Shown in pieces: positions 32,186 through 40,129 of a DNA stretch of 41,024 bases. Both the position numbers and the translations under genes were made by a program. Position 1 is the first letter of the stretch, and the number at the start of each line of letters is the position of its first letter. Below the pieces are notes generated by a model, which was given only the letters and a program-made list of their open reading frames with translations, made no database searches and was not told the origin of the DNA. This stretch comes from Kiritimatiellia bacterium (GTDB lineage: Bacteria > Verrucomicrobiota > Kiritimatiellia > UBA8416 > JABMPJ01), in contig JADHWE010000014.1 in assembly GCA_016783675.1 (NCBI GenBank), forward strand, positions 1 through 41,024. Reading direction: 5' to 3'.

Positions 32186-32321
32186 AATATCCAACATCCA
32201 ACAAGGAATATCCAACAGAACAAGGCTGGGCGAGGAAAGCGAATGGAGAGGCCTTTGGGCACCGCATTCTCTTGTCTCGCGCACTTGGAAGTTGGGCGTT
32301 CCTTGTTGGATGTTGGATATT
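32186..32321. repeat. Dispersed intergenic repeat in inverted orientation (long imperfect hairpin)
   Basis: The 31-base arm at 32186-32216 and the arm at 32291-32321 are reverse complements except near the loop side. At least 23 outer bases match exactly, built on the units ATATCCAAC / ATCCAAC. The spacer is 74 bases. Reading leftwards from 32322, the right arm continues with CCCAACTTCCAAGTGCGCGA. The same order of words appears at 40968-41024. The arrangement suggests a mobile or self-propagating short repeat sitting between proA and the next gene. Confidence 0.75.
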
Positions 32322-32392
32322 GAAAAAGGCATCGGAGGCATGCCGATATCCTGCTGCAGTCCAGAATGGCAGCCGGTTCGAAGAATGCCCGC

Positions 32393-33205
32393 TTACTTCT
32401 CGTCGGGTGACATCTCCGCTTCGATTTCGGCCGCGGCATCATCCTCGTCGGCATCCTGGATCATTCCGGTCACCACGGCGGGGGCCTTGACTTCCCCTTC
32501 GGCCTCGGGAACAGCGTCCTCGACCTTGACGGGGGCTTCCTCCTCGACCTTGACGGGGGCTTCCTCCTCGACCTCGGCGGCTTCCTCAACAGCCTCTTCC
32601 ATGGCGGGCTTATCTTTCTTCATGCTGCGAAAGCGCGCGACCAGCGGGTTGACCCTGCGCGTGCCAGTGTATGTCGTGCCGGGCTTGCCATAGCGACCGT
32701 AGCGGCGTTGCTCGGCATTCTCATCGACCAGCTTCAGGTTGTGGCGCTTGGCCAGCTTCTTCCATTCCCGGCCGGAGAACTTCATCTTGCTGTTCATGAC
32801 ATTCGCCATGTCGAGCACCTTCAGCGACGAGATCGGTGTCATTTCCTTGGCCCAGCCGGGCATGGCGGCCAGCTCTGCGGGAAGGTCTGCCTCGCCGCCG
32901 ACGAGGAAAACGCGCTTCGGTGCGGGGGCAAAGAGAGATCCGTCCTGGTAGCCCGCTACATCGGCAGGCTTCCAGTTGCCGGAGGCAGCATCCCACACGT
33001 GCAGTAGGAGCGGCTCCTCTCCACTGCCCTTGTCGTAGGCCAACAGGTCAACCGGGCGAATCCGGGCCACGTCAAACGCGAACTGGACCACCGTGTACCG
33101 CACGGGCATGACGATCAGTGTGCGATCTTTCCTGCCGGCGTGGGTGGTGTGTCCCAGGCCTGCGACGAGCAGGAGGGCGAGACAAAACGTATGCATCTTT
33201 TTCAT
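32393..33205 (-). CDS. Secreted hypothetical protein with acidic repeat tail
   Basis: This 270-residue protein starts with a signal peptide (KKMHTFCLALLLVAGLGHTTHA, probable cleavage after THA). The mature part up to about residue 190 has motifs I cannot assign (LIVMPVRYTVVQFAFDVA, LLLHVWDAASGNWKPADVAGYQDGSLF), and a basic stretch follows (EQRRYGRYGKPGTTY). The last 70 residues are a Glu/Ala/Val/Pro-rich, very acidic tail with the tandem repeat EEEAPVKV, encoded by two 24-bp DNA repeats at about 32522-32569. It is probably periplasmic. A GGGGGA ribosome-binding site precedes the ATG. It lies 54 bp downstream of etfA but probably does not share its function. Confidence 0.7.
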   Translation of the reverse strand: MKKMHTFCLALLLVAGLGHTTHAGRKDRTLIVMPVRYTVVQFAFDVARIRPVDLLAYDKGSGEEPLLLHVWDAASGNWKPADVAGYQDGSLFAPAPKRVFLVGGEADLPAELAAMPGWAKEMTPISSLKVLDMANVMNSKMKFSGREWKKLAKRHNLKLVDENAEQRRYGRYGKPGTTYTGTRRVNPLVARFRSMKKDKPAMEEAVEEAAEVEEEAPVKVEEEAPVKVEDAVPEAEGEVKAPAVVTGMIQDADEDDAAAEIEAEMSPDEK

Positions 33206-33229
33206 GACTGGATCCCCCAGTTGATTCTC

Positions 33230-33251
33230 TCCGGCCCGACGAGGGTCCGGA
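33230..33251 (-). terminator. Hairpin downstream of etfA
   Basis: TCCGGCCC (33230-33237) pairs with GGGTCCGGA (33243-33251) with one bulged base around a 5-base loop. It lies 9-30 bases past the etfA stop, between it and the secreted protein gene. No T-run follows, so this may be a weak terminator or a processing site. Confidence 0.35.
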
Positions 33252-33259
33252 ACCTTAGT

Positions 33260-34465
33260 CTATTCTCCAAGCACCTTGCGCAGTTCCGCGGTCAGTCGCG
33301 GAACGATTTCAAAAACATCACCCACAATGCCCAGTGTGGCAACAGAAAAGATTGGCGCATCCGGATCCTTGTTGATCGCGATGATCACGTCTGACGCGGA
33401 CATTCCGGCTAGATGCTGAATCTGGCCACTGATGCCACAGGCAATATAGATCTTTGGGCAGACCGTCTTGCCGGTCTGTCCGACCTGGTGCGAATAGGGT
33501 ATCCAGTCCGCGTCCACGGCGGCGCGCGATGCCCCGACACCACCACCGAGCACCTCGGCCAGCTCGTGCAGAATGTCGAAATTCTCGGGTTTGCCCATGC
33601 CGCGTCCGCCGCTGATGATGAAGTCGGCTTCGGCGATGTTGATGATGTTGTCCTCTTCCGGGACAAACGTAAGACGCTTGGTGCGAGAGGCCAGCAAGGC
33701 TTTGTCGATATCCACCGGCACCACGTCACCCGTGCGCGAGGGATCCACCTCGGCCTCTTTGAATACCTTGTGACGCACGGTCGCCATCTGCGGACGGGTG
33801 TTGGGCGTGAGAATGGTGGCCATGATATTGCCGCCGAACGCCGGACGCGTCTGCATCAGGTTCTTCGTTCCCGGATCGATCGCGAGCCCGGTGCAGTCGG
33901 CCGTCAGGCCGGCACCGGTTTCGACCGCAATGCGCGAGATGACGCTACGACCAATCGTCGTGGCGCCGCACAGGAAAATGTTGGGCTTGTGGCGCTTGAC
34001 CATGTCCGAAATGATGGCCGCGTAAGGCTCGTCCTGGAAGTGGGTCAGCTCGGGCTGATCGACCATGTAGACCTTCTCGGCCCCGCGGGAGATGAGCTCG
34101 TTGGCCTGCTCCGATACGTTGGAGCCGAGCAGAACAGCGCAGAGATGCATGCCGAGATCGTCGGCCAGCTGGCGGCCCTCGCCGAGAAGCTCGTAGGTGA
34201 CCGACTGGATGACACCGTCATCCTGCTCGGCAAACACCCACACATCCTGGTACGCGCTGAAATCAGCCTGGGCCTTCTCGCTCTGACGCATCTCAATGGC
34301 GTCGAACTTGCAGGCCGGGACGCAGGCGCCGCAGAGCGTGCAGGTGGTCAGGTCAATGACGGCCAGCTTCTCGTCCATCTCGATGGCGCCGAACGGGCAG
34401 GCCTTGACGCATAGCTGACACCCTACACAGGCTTCGTCGATAACCTTAATCGGATCGTTGCTCAT
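33260..34465 (-). CDS. etfA: Electron transfer flavoprotein alpha subunit with N-terminal 2x[4Fe-4S] ferredoxin domain
   Basis: The 401-residue protein begins with two 4Fe-4S motifs (C13, C16, C19, C23 and C42, C45, C48, C52), followed by the EtfA N domain (about 70-260) and the FAD-binding C domain (GRGMGKPENFDILHELAEVLGG, SHQVGQTGKTVCPKIYIACGISGQIQHLAGM, AINKDPDAPIFSVA). Ferredoxin-fused EtfA subunits are known from anaerobes, for example in the caffeyl-CoA reductase complex, where electron bifurcation occurs. It follows etfB after 15 bp. No acyl-CoA dehydrogenase or ETF-quinone reductase gene is nearby, so the partner is unknown. Confidence 0.92.
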   Translation of the reverse strand: MSNDPIKVIDEACVGCQLCVKACPFGAIEMDEKLAVIDLTTCTLCGACVPACKFDAIEMRQSEKAQADFSAYQDVWVFAEQDDGVIQSVTYELLGEGRQLADDLGMHLCAVLLGSNVSEQANELISRGAEKVYMVDQPELTHFQDEPYAAIISDMVKRHKPNIFLCGATTIGRSVISRIAVETGAGLTADCTGLAIDPGTKNLMQTRPAFGGNIMATILTPNTRPQMATVRHKVFKEAEVDPSRTGDVVPVDIDKALLASRTKRLTFVPEEDNIINIAEADFIISGGRGMGKPENFDILHELAEVLGGGVGASRAAVDADWIPYSHQVGQTGKTVCPKIYIACGISGQIQHLAGMSASDVIIAINKDPDAPIFSVATLGIVGDVFEIVPRLTAELRKVLGE

Positions 34466-34480
34466 AAGATCACATGCTCC

Positions 34481-35275
34481 CTATGATGCGGCGCCAACCA
34501 CAAGTTCTTTGAGTTTTTCAATCAACTGGGGAACGATCTCGTCGGCGTCGCCGGTCAGGATCTCGCCGCCGCCGCGCGGGGGCGGGGTAAAGATCGTATC
34601 CACCTTCGTGGGCGATCCGTCCAGTCCCAGGTACGTGGGGTCGCATTCCATCGACTCGGCCGTCCACACCGGGATCTCAGCCCTCTTGGCGGCCATCTTG
34701 CCCTTGAGGGAGGGGAGACGCGGCTCGTTAATCTCCTTCACAACCGTCAGGAGGCAGGGCAGCGAGCTTTCGATCACTTCGTAGCCGGTCTCGAGCAGGC
34801 GTTCGCCCACGATACGGCCCTCTTCGATCTCTTCGATCTTGCGCACGTAGGTGATCTGTGGGAGGTCCAGGTGGGTTGCGATGCCCGGGCCGACCTGGGC
34901 CGTATCGCCGTCGGAGGCTTGCTTGCCGCACAGGATGACGTCCACGTCGTCGAGCTTCTTGATCGCCTGGGCCAGCGTGTAGCTGGTGGCGTAGGTGTCG
35001 CTGCCGGCAAAGGCGCGGTCTGAAATCAGGATACCCTCGTCAACGCCCACAGAGATGGCCTCGCGCAATACGGCTTCCGCCTGCGGCGGGCCCATCGTGA
35101 TGGCCGTAACCTTGCCGCCCATGCGCTCTTTCAAGCGGACCGATTCCTCGATCGCATAGGCGTCAAACGGGTTGACGATCGACTCCACACCCTCGCGCAT
35201 CAGCGTGTTGGTTTCCGGGTTGATCTTGACGTCGTTCTTCTCGGGAACCTGCTTAATGCAGACGACAAAATGCAT
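34481..35275 (-). CDS. etfB: Electron transfer flavoprotein beta subunit
   Basis: This protein of about 264 residues matches EtfB: MHFVVCIKQVPEKNDVKINPETNTLMREG, NPFDAYAIEESVRLKE, VILCGKQASDGDTAQVGPGIATHLDLPQITYV. The latter is the nucleotide-binding signature. The ATG at 35275 is chosen because AGGAAGAGGGG precedes it and similarity starts there; the frame is open 24 codons further up. With the ferredoxin-fused EtfA it would carry FAD and pass electrons between a dehydrogenase and ferredoxin or NADH. The gap of about 170 bp to the methyltransferase upstream holds repeats, so etfBA may have its own promoter. Confidence 0.93.
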   Translation of the reverse strand: MHFVVCIKQVPEKNDVKINPETNTLMREGVESIVNPFDAYAIEESVRLKERMGGKVTAITMGPPQAEAVLREAISVGVDEGILISDRAFAGSDTYATSYTLAQAIKKLDDVDVILCGKQASDGDTAQVGPGIATHLDLPQITYVRKIEEIEEGRIVGERLLETGYEVIESSLPCLLTVVKEINEPRLPSLKGKMAAKRAEIPVWTAESMECDPTYLGLDGSPTKVDTIFTPPPRGGGEILTGDADEIVPQLIEKLKELVVGAAS

Positions 35276-35354
35276 GTGATAATCCCCTCTTCCTGCCTCC
35301 AGACAACTAAACACGCAAGGGTAGTCTGCCCGCCCTCGGATTGGCAAGCTGATT

Positions 35355-35503
35355 CCGGAGGTCGGAGGACTGAAGTCGGAGGTCGGAGGAGCAGCGGGGG
35401 ATGTCTGGGATGATGGGCCCCGTTCGTACTTGTCTACCGGGTCTTAGGCTCCGGGCTGCTGATCTCCGACTTCTGGCTTCTGACCTCCGATCTCCGGCTT
35501 CCG
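35355..35503. repeat. Second dispersed repeat family (GGAGGTCGGAGG-type) in opposed copies
   Basis: Plus-strand copies of GGAGGTCGGAGG-like units (35357-35391, with the spacer ACTGAAGTC) face minus-strand copies of the same kind (35453-35503, read on the minus strand as GGAGATCGGAGGTCAGAAG and so on). The pair can fold into a long imperfect hairpin. The right-hand copy runs into the 3' end of the methyltransferase gene. Confidence 0.6.
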
Positions 35504-36100
35504 GAAGACGATGTTGTAGAAGAGGCCGGCCATGACGCGGCCGACGGTGGCTTCGACGCCGTCGGGCACCAGTTCGGTTGGGATCGGGTCGAGGAACATC
35601 GCGTTCTGCTTGATCAGGAACTTGCCGAAACGGGTATGCGTCATCTCCTCGCTCATTCCCTCGTCCTGGATCGCGATCACGCCGCCCGGCTTCGTGACCC
35701 GCAGGATCTCGTCCATGGCTTTCTGTCGCTGGTCGCCGAACTGGTTGATCGCACCCGTATGCATCACGCCGTCGAACGTCTCGTCGGGGTAGGGCAGTTG
35801 CATGGCATCGGCTTGGACGACCGTAACGGGAAGGCGCCGGCGTTTGGCCAGTCGCGTAGACGCTTCGATCATGTCGGGCGAGTGGTCCATGGCTTCCACG
35901 CTGCCGCCCGGTGCGATGGCGGCGCAGAGCGGGGAGAGGTTGCCTCCCAGCCCGCAGCAGTGATCCAGCACCTTGTCGCCGGGTTTCAGCCCCAGCGTGG
36001 CGATGATGCGTTTGCGCTCGGCCGGAACCCAGATGCGAACGGCCAGCGTGAGGATGAGGAACTGGAAGTTGTAGCGGAAGGCTTCGCGAGAGACACACAT
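35444..36100 (-). CDS. Class I SAM-dependent methyltransferase (UbiE-like fold)
   Basis: This 218-residue protein has a Rossmann-like methyltransferase core: motif I VLDHCCGLGGNL (about residue 45), motif II SVEAMDHSPDMI, then VVQADAMQLPYPDETFDGVMH and LRVTKPGGVIAIQDEG. The substrate cannot be told. The last 18 residues (KPEIGGQKPEVGDQQPGA) are encoded by the dispersed repeat at 35453-35503 and are not expected to belong to the fold. The original stop was probably displaced by repeat insertion. It lies 10 bp downstream of the isochorismatase-family gene, so the two are probably cotranscribed. Confidence 0.85.
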   Translation of the reverse strand: MCVSREAFRYNFQFLILTLAVRIWVPAERKRIIATLGLKPGDKVLDHCCGLGGNLSPLCAAIAPGGSVEAMDHSPDMIEASTRLAKRRRLPVTVVQADAMQLPYPDETFDGVMHTGAINQFGDQRQKAMDEILRVTKPGGVIAIQDEGMSEEMTHTRFGKFLIKQNAMFLDPIPTELVPDGVEATVGRVMAGLFYNIVFRKPEIGGQKPEVGDQQPGA

Positions 36101-36110
36101 GGTAGAACTC

Positions 36111-36650
36111 CTACTTGACGATCTTCAGAATGTCACGGAAAGCGGGATGCTCGGAGGTGCGCATCAGTTCAAAGAGCATGCTTTCGGCGCTGGTGATGCC
36201 GGCGCCGAGGCCGGCGATCTTCTGCAGCGCGATATCGCGGTTGGCCTTGAACCGGGAAGAGACCGCATCGGCAACCACCTCTACCTCGAATCCTAGATCC
36301 AGAAGATCGCGTGCCGTCTGGTAGATACAGACATGCGTTTCGATTCCGGCCATGACCACTTGCCGCGCTCCGCTAGCTTTCAGGGCCTGCAGGAACGCGT
36401 CGTTTCCACAGCAACTAAAGCAGGCCTTGGGGATGGGAGTGTGGTCGTCAAGGTGTGCGGTCAGCTCGGGAATGGTGGGCCCCATCTTCTCCGGGATCTG
36501 CTCCATCCAGATCAGCGGCACACGCAGCGCCAGCATCCCGCGCAGCAGGATCTTCAGGTTACGGTACAGGGCTTCGCGCTCATGCATCACCGATGCCAAC
36601 TTGCCCTGCACATCCACCAGCACAAAGGCGGTATTGCCCAGCTCAAACAT
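36111..36650 (-). CDS. Isochorismatase-family cysteine hydrolase (YcaC-like)
   Basis: The 179-residue protein has the family's catalytic triad D13 (VLVDVQGKL), K75 (IPKACFSCC) and C108 (GIETHVCIYQTA). It resembles the YcaC subgroup of uncertain substrate more than true isochorismatases or nicotinamidases. GGGAGG precedes the ATG. A promoter candidate, TTGGCG-N17-CATACT, lies just upstream on the minus strand. It is the first gene of the pair with the methyltransferase. Confidence 0.88.
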   Translation of the reverse strand: MFELGNTAFVLVDVQGKLASVMHEREALYRNLKILLRGMLALRVPLIWMEQIPEKMGPTIPELTAHLDDHTPIPKACFSCCGNDAFLQALKASGARQVVMAGIETHVCIYQTARDLLDLGFEVEVVADAVSSRFKANRDIALQKIAGLGAGITSAESMLFELMRTSEHPAFRDILKIVK

Positions 36651-36815
36651 AGTAGCCTCCCGAGTGGCCCGAGTATGGCAAAGCCGCCCACAAGCGCCAA
36701 CTGGAAAAGCGCTCGCCCCCTACCGCCGGACACGCGCCACATCCCGGCTATGCTTGACGTCGATGTCTCATCGCGCGATTCTGCATATCAGCGATCATAC
36801 GAGGAGAACTTCTGA

Positions 36816-38138
36816 ATGCCTGCGATTGCCAAGATATTGATCGTGTTTGTGGGAATGCTCGTGCTGGCGCGTGTGAAGGTGTCGCTCGGGGTGGCCTTGA
36901 TGGCGGGGGGCGTGGTGCTCAACCTGTGGGCGGGGTTGCCGGTGGGTGCCACGCTGCAGAATCTTGGTCAGGCCTTTCTTGCGGCCGATCTCTGGCTGCT
37001 GCTGGCTGTGACGGTGTTGATTATCGAGTTGGGCCGTCACATCACGCAGCCGGGCAATGCCGACGAGCTGATGGCGGCGACGCGACGCTGGGGCGGCCGG
37101 CATGGACGCGCCGCGTCATTGATGGCGCTGCCCGCGGTGGTCGGGCTCGTGCCGATGCCGGCCGGTGCGCTCTTCTCGGCGCCACTCGTCGAGAAGGCGG
37201 GCGAGGGGATGACCACCACGCCGGAGTGGCGCTCGGCCGTCAACTACTGGCATCGGCATATCTGGGAGTACTGGTGGCCGCTCTATCCCGGCGTGATTGT
37301 GGCGATCTCACTCTTCGAGATGGATACGCGCGTCTTCATGGCGGTGCAGTTTCCCTTCACACTTGTGGCGCTTGCTGCCGGGTACCTGTTCCTCGTGCGA
37401 CCACACTTGGCCGAGGCGCCGCCGCCCGAAGCGGCGGGGGCGGGCAACAACCTGCGCGCGATCATGACGATCCTTCCTCTGTTGACCGTCATAGGATCTC
37501 TTCTTGTTTTCCCTCCGCTCCTGCGGCTGCTGCTTCCGTCGGCATCGGCACAGGTTCAGAAGCTGAGCTGCGTATTGCTCGGTCTCGTGCTCGGTATGGT
37601 TGTCATCTCGATTGATGAGTTCCTGCAGCGTCGCCATGCGGCCGCAAAAGGCGAGGACGTGGAGCGCGTGCGTCTCCTGGCCACAGCCTTCAAACCGAAA
37701 TCGCTCGGTATCCTGCTGATGCTGGCGGGGGTGATGGTGTTCAAGTCGCTGCTGATGAAGTCGGAGCTGCTCCCGTCCGCGAGTCGCGAACTGATCGATA
37801 GCGGCATCCCGATCGCGGTCGCCATTGCCATGCTGCCGTTTATTGCCGGGCTGGTCACCGGCGTGGCGGTTGGCTTTGCAGCCGCCTCGTTCCCCCTGGT
37901 GGTGGGCCTGATGGCGGCCGAGTCGTCTGGACTCACGCCGTGGGCGACACTGGTACTGGCCTATGGGTTCGGCTACATGGGGATGATGCTCTCTCCGGTG
38001 CACCTCTGCCTGCTGGTCACGCGCGAGTATTTCAGCGCGCGTTTGGTGGATGTCTACCGCGCCATCACGCCTTGCGTGCTCAGCGTGGCTCTCTACAGCC
38101 TGCTGGCACACGTGGTGCTGAGCATGCTGGGCAAGTGA
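36816..38138 (+). CDS. DUF401-family integral membrane protein
   Basis: This 440-residue protein has about 11 hydrophobic segments and matches the DUF401 family, a branch of the ion-transporter superfamily. Conserved stretches are ALPAVVGLVPMPAGALFSAPLVEKAG and NYWHRHIWEYWWPLYPGVI early on, and GYGFGYMGMMLSPVHLCLLVTREYF-like near the end (LAYGFGYMGMMLSPVHLCLL). The substrate is unknown. GAGGAG lies at good distance before the ATG. A strong palindrome follows the stop directly. Confidence 0.85.
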   Translation: MPAIAKILIVFVGMLVLARVKVSLGVALMAGGVVLNLWAGLPVGATLQNLGQAFLAADLWLLLAVTVLIIELGRHITQPGNADELMAATRRWGGRHGRAASLMALPAVVGLVPMPAGALFSAPLVEKAGEGMTTTPEWRSAVNYWHRHIWEYWWPLYPGVIVAISLFEMDTRVFMAVQFPFTLVALAAGYLFLVRPHLAEAPPPEAAGAGNNLRAIMTILPLLTVIGSLLVFPPLLRLLLPSASAQVQKLSCVLLGLVLGMVVISIDEFLQRRHAAAKGEDVERVRLLATAFKPKSLGILLMLAGVMVFKSLLMKSELLPSASRELIDSGIPIAVAIAMLPFIAGLVTGVAVGFAAASFPLVVGLMAAESSGLTPWATLVLAYGFGYMGMMLSPVHLCLLVTREYFSARLVDVYRAITPCVLSVALYSLLAHVVLSMLGK

Positions 38139-38201
38139 GGTAGGGCGAGCTCTCCGAGCGAGCCGTGACACAGACGGCTCGCCCGGAGAGCTCGCCCTAC
38201 C
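38139..38201. repeat. Near-perfect 28-bp-arm palindrome after the DUF401 gene (REP/MITE-like)
   Basis: The arm at 38139-38166 (starting GGTAGGGCGAGCTCTCCGAG) and the arm at 38174-38201 are reverse complements with a single mismatch, around the loop GACACAG. It starts one base past the stop codon and lies between convergent genes, so it may also act as a bidirectional transcription barrier. The extreme symmetry and word structure point to a REP-like dispersed element. Confidence 0.8.
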
Positions 38202-38221
38202 GCAGACTCAGACTTCTGTGG

Positions 38222-39496
38222 CTACTTCAGCGCCGTCTTGATCTCTTCCAGTGAAACGCCGAACAGCTTCTTGGCGATCGCATCCAGTTCGGGTTCAGGA
38301 CCCACCAGGTGGGCGGTCTTTGACACGTGCGTAATCCTCTTGCCTGCCTTGAGCTCGGCGCCCGGCGAGGAGGTCTCGATCTCGTAGAACGGACCGAGCG
38401 CTTTGGCGCCCGGCTTGGGCGGTCCGTCGTTGTAGGAGTTGATGACATCACCCGCGTAGGGTTCATCCTGCAACTCCCACATCGAGTTCACGTAGGGCGC
38501 ATTGGCCGACTTTGTGTTGTAGGTGACGACGGTCAGGGCGTGGTTGTCGGCATCATAGCTGCCCGCAATGCCCTTGGCACGCTTGGCCGTGAGACCAATC
38601 TTGCTGCGGTACGTTCCGTCCGCGCTGAAGTAGAGCGCATTTTTCTTAACGATCAAGCGTTCGGCCGGGACCTTGCCGAAGTAGGTGTCGTTCACGATGG
38701 GCCCCAGCTTGGCTTCCGGTCCGGCCTTGAACGGGATGACCACCGTGGTGTTCGGTGCGGGCTTGTACATGCCGAGAATCCAGATAGAGAGGAGCCCGGT
38801 GTCGCGTGTCCAGTCGTCGGTTCCCGTGTTCTTCAACATGTTGCGCGTCTCGTAGGCCACCGCAGCCACCGAATCCGGCAGTTCCACCTTCATGCTCTTG
38901 GCGATGTCCGGACGACTTAGAACCTTCACGCGCCGATTGATCATGCCCTTGAACGTGGATCCACTGTAGTTCGTGATTTTGAAGCCGCGCCTGAAGAGAG
39001 CCTCGGCTTTGGTCTGTTTGACCGCTCTGAACGGCTGAGTGTCGATAAGCGGCGGCGTGTTCCAGTGGTCGAAGTCAAACGGTTCGCCTCCATCAAAGAA
39101 GACCGAATACTGGCCGCCCTCGGGTCCGAGCCAGAAGCGCTCTTCGCCGCCAAACACATAGATGTGCTCCTCGAGCCGGCCCTTGACGTCTTTCTTTGGT
39201 CGCACGCCCTTGGTGATGAGATCGTAATTCAGCCAGCCGAAGCTTAAGTCGTCTGCTCCGCCCACGGAGCTGGTCATAACGCGGCCCTGGTATTCGGGTA
39301 CCACAACAACTTTGCCGCCGTCATTCTCCAGCACGATCGCCTCTGTGTGCTGCTTCAGGAACGCAACATCCTCCGCGAACGTGCGAGCTTTGGCATCGGG
39401 GGCATGGTCAGGGCTGCCTTGCGGAAGCGTGGTGCAACCTGCTGCCAGCAATGCGGCCACGGTTGCGGTGAGATAGAGACTGGTAGGTCTGAACAT
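38222..39496 (-). CDS. Lipoprotein of unknown function, DUF6786-like
   Basis: The 424-residue protein has a lipoprotein signal peptide with lipobox LLAAGC (C21). The mature part looks like a beta-rich, mutarotase-like fold similar to DUF6786 proteins of PVC and Bacteroidetes bacteria: VVVVPEYQGRVMTSSVGG, SFGWLNYDLI, FGGEERFWLGPEGGQYSVFF, ETRNMLKNTG. This suggests an extracytoplasmic sugar-related role, but no catalytic residues are certain. AGGAGG lies before the ATG, and a promoter is visible upstream. The gene is convergent with the DUF401 gene. Confidence 0.75.
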   Translation of the reverse strand: MFRPTSLYLTATVAALLAAGCTTLPQGSPDHAPDAKARTFAEDVAFLKQHTEAIVLENDGGKVVVVPEYQGRVMTSSVGGADDLSFGWLNYDLITKGVRPKKDVKGRLEEHIYVFGGEERFWLGPEGGQYSVFFDGGEPFDFDHWNTPPLIDTQPFRAVKQTKAEALFRRGFKITNYSGSTFKGMINRRVKVLSRPDIAKSMKVELPDSVAAVAYETRNMLKNTGTDDWTRDTGLLSIWILGMYKPAPNTTVVIPFKAGPEAKLGPIVNDTYFGKVPAERLIVKKNALYFSADGTYRSKIGLTAKRAKGIAGSYDADNHALTVVTYNTKSANAPYVNSMWELQDEPYAGDVINSYNDGPPKPGAKALGPFYEIETSSPGAELKAGKRITHVSKTAHLVGPEPELDAIAKKLFGVSLEEIKTALK

Positions 39497-39528
39497 AAGA
39501 ATCCTCCTGTTTGCTGTTTAGGTCGCAG

Positions 39529-39556
39529 ATCATAGCATGTCGAACGCGATGGTAAA
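39529..39556 (-). promoter_or_regulatory. Putative promoter of the lipoprotein gene
   Basis: On the minus strand TTTACC (39556-39551) and TATGAT (39534-39529) are 16 bp apart; the -10 box matches at 5/6 positions. The transcript would begin about 25 nt before the ATG and include the AGGAGG ribosome-binding site. Confidence 0.45.
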
Positions 39557-39616
39557 GCGCAGATAGGCCTTTAGCTCTACATGGGTGGCTCAGATGGCAC
39601 GTAGCGTGCTGTCTAT

Positions 39617-40126
39617 ATGTGGTACATGAGCGATCAACTGTCAGAATGTGAAGGCATAGCGGCGCGGAGATTGGGGCCGAGGAGTGCGTTCACCCTTGTC
39701 GAGATCATGATTGTAGTCATGATTATCGGTCTCTTGGCCTCTATCGCCATCCCGTCATTCGCAAAAGCGAGAAACGAAAGCCGCATCGCGCGCTATCTAA
39801 ACGATATTCGCCTGGCAACTGACTATATAGAGATGTATGCCATGGAGAACGGTTCGTATCCGCCTGACAGAACCCCTCGCCAAGCCCCGGCGGACTTCAG
39901 TGCCTATGTGAAGGGCTTGGATTGGAGCGAAGATACCCCATTGGGAGGCATGTGGGATTGGGATCGCAATTCCGTTGGCGTATCAGCCGGTGTGACGGTC
40001 ATTGGAGCGACCGCTTCGCTGCAGGACCTGCTGCGAGTCGACGACAAGATCGATGACGGTAATCTCACGACCGGACGTTTCAGGCGAACCGGCGCCGGTG
40101 GCTATACGTATGTGGTTGCGGACTGA
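39617..40126 (+). CDS. Type II secretion / type IV pilin-like pseudopilin
   Basis: This 169-residue protein has a class III (prepilin) signal: a short basic leader, then FTLVEIMIVVMIIGLLASIAIPSF with the conserved glutamate at position +5. The residue before the cleavage site is alanine (SAF) where glycycine-type sites normally have Gly, so processing may be slow or different. A globular domain of about 115 residues follows with GSYPPDRTPRQAPADF and a central Trp-rich loop, like the GspG/H-type prepilin proteins common in PVC genomes. The start is 39617 or 39626; neither has a good ribosome-binding site. No other secretion genes are nearby. Confidence 0.78.
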   Translation: MWYMSDQLSECEGIAARRLGPRSAFTLVEIMIVVMIIGLLASIAIPSFAKARNESRIARYLNDIRLATDYIEMYAMENGSYPPDRTPRQAPADFSAYVKGLDWSEDTPLGGMWDWDRNSVGVSAGVTVIGATASLQDLLRVDDKIDDGNLTTGRFRRTGAGGYTYVVAD

Positions 40127-40129
40127 TCG

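Noticed and set aside
36651-36815. Small gene between the isochorismatase-family gene and the DUF401 gene
   Set aside because: Open frames here are only extensions of antisense frames; the region probably holds the two divergent promoters.
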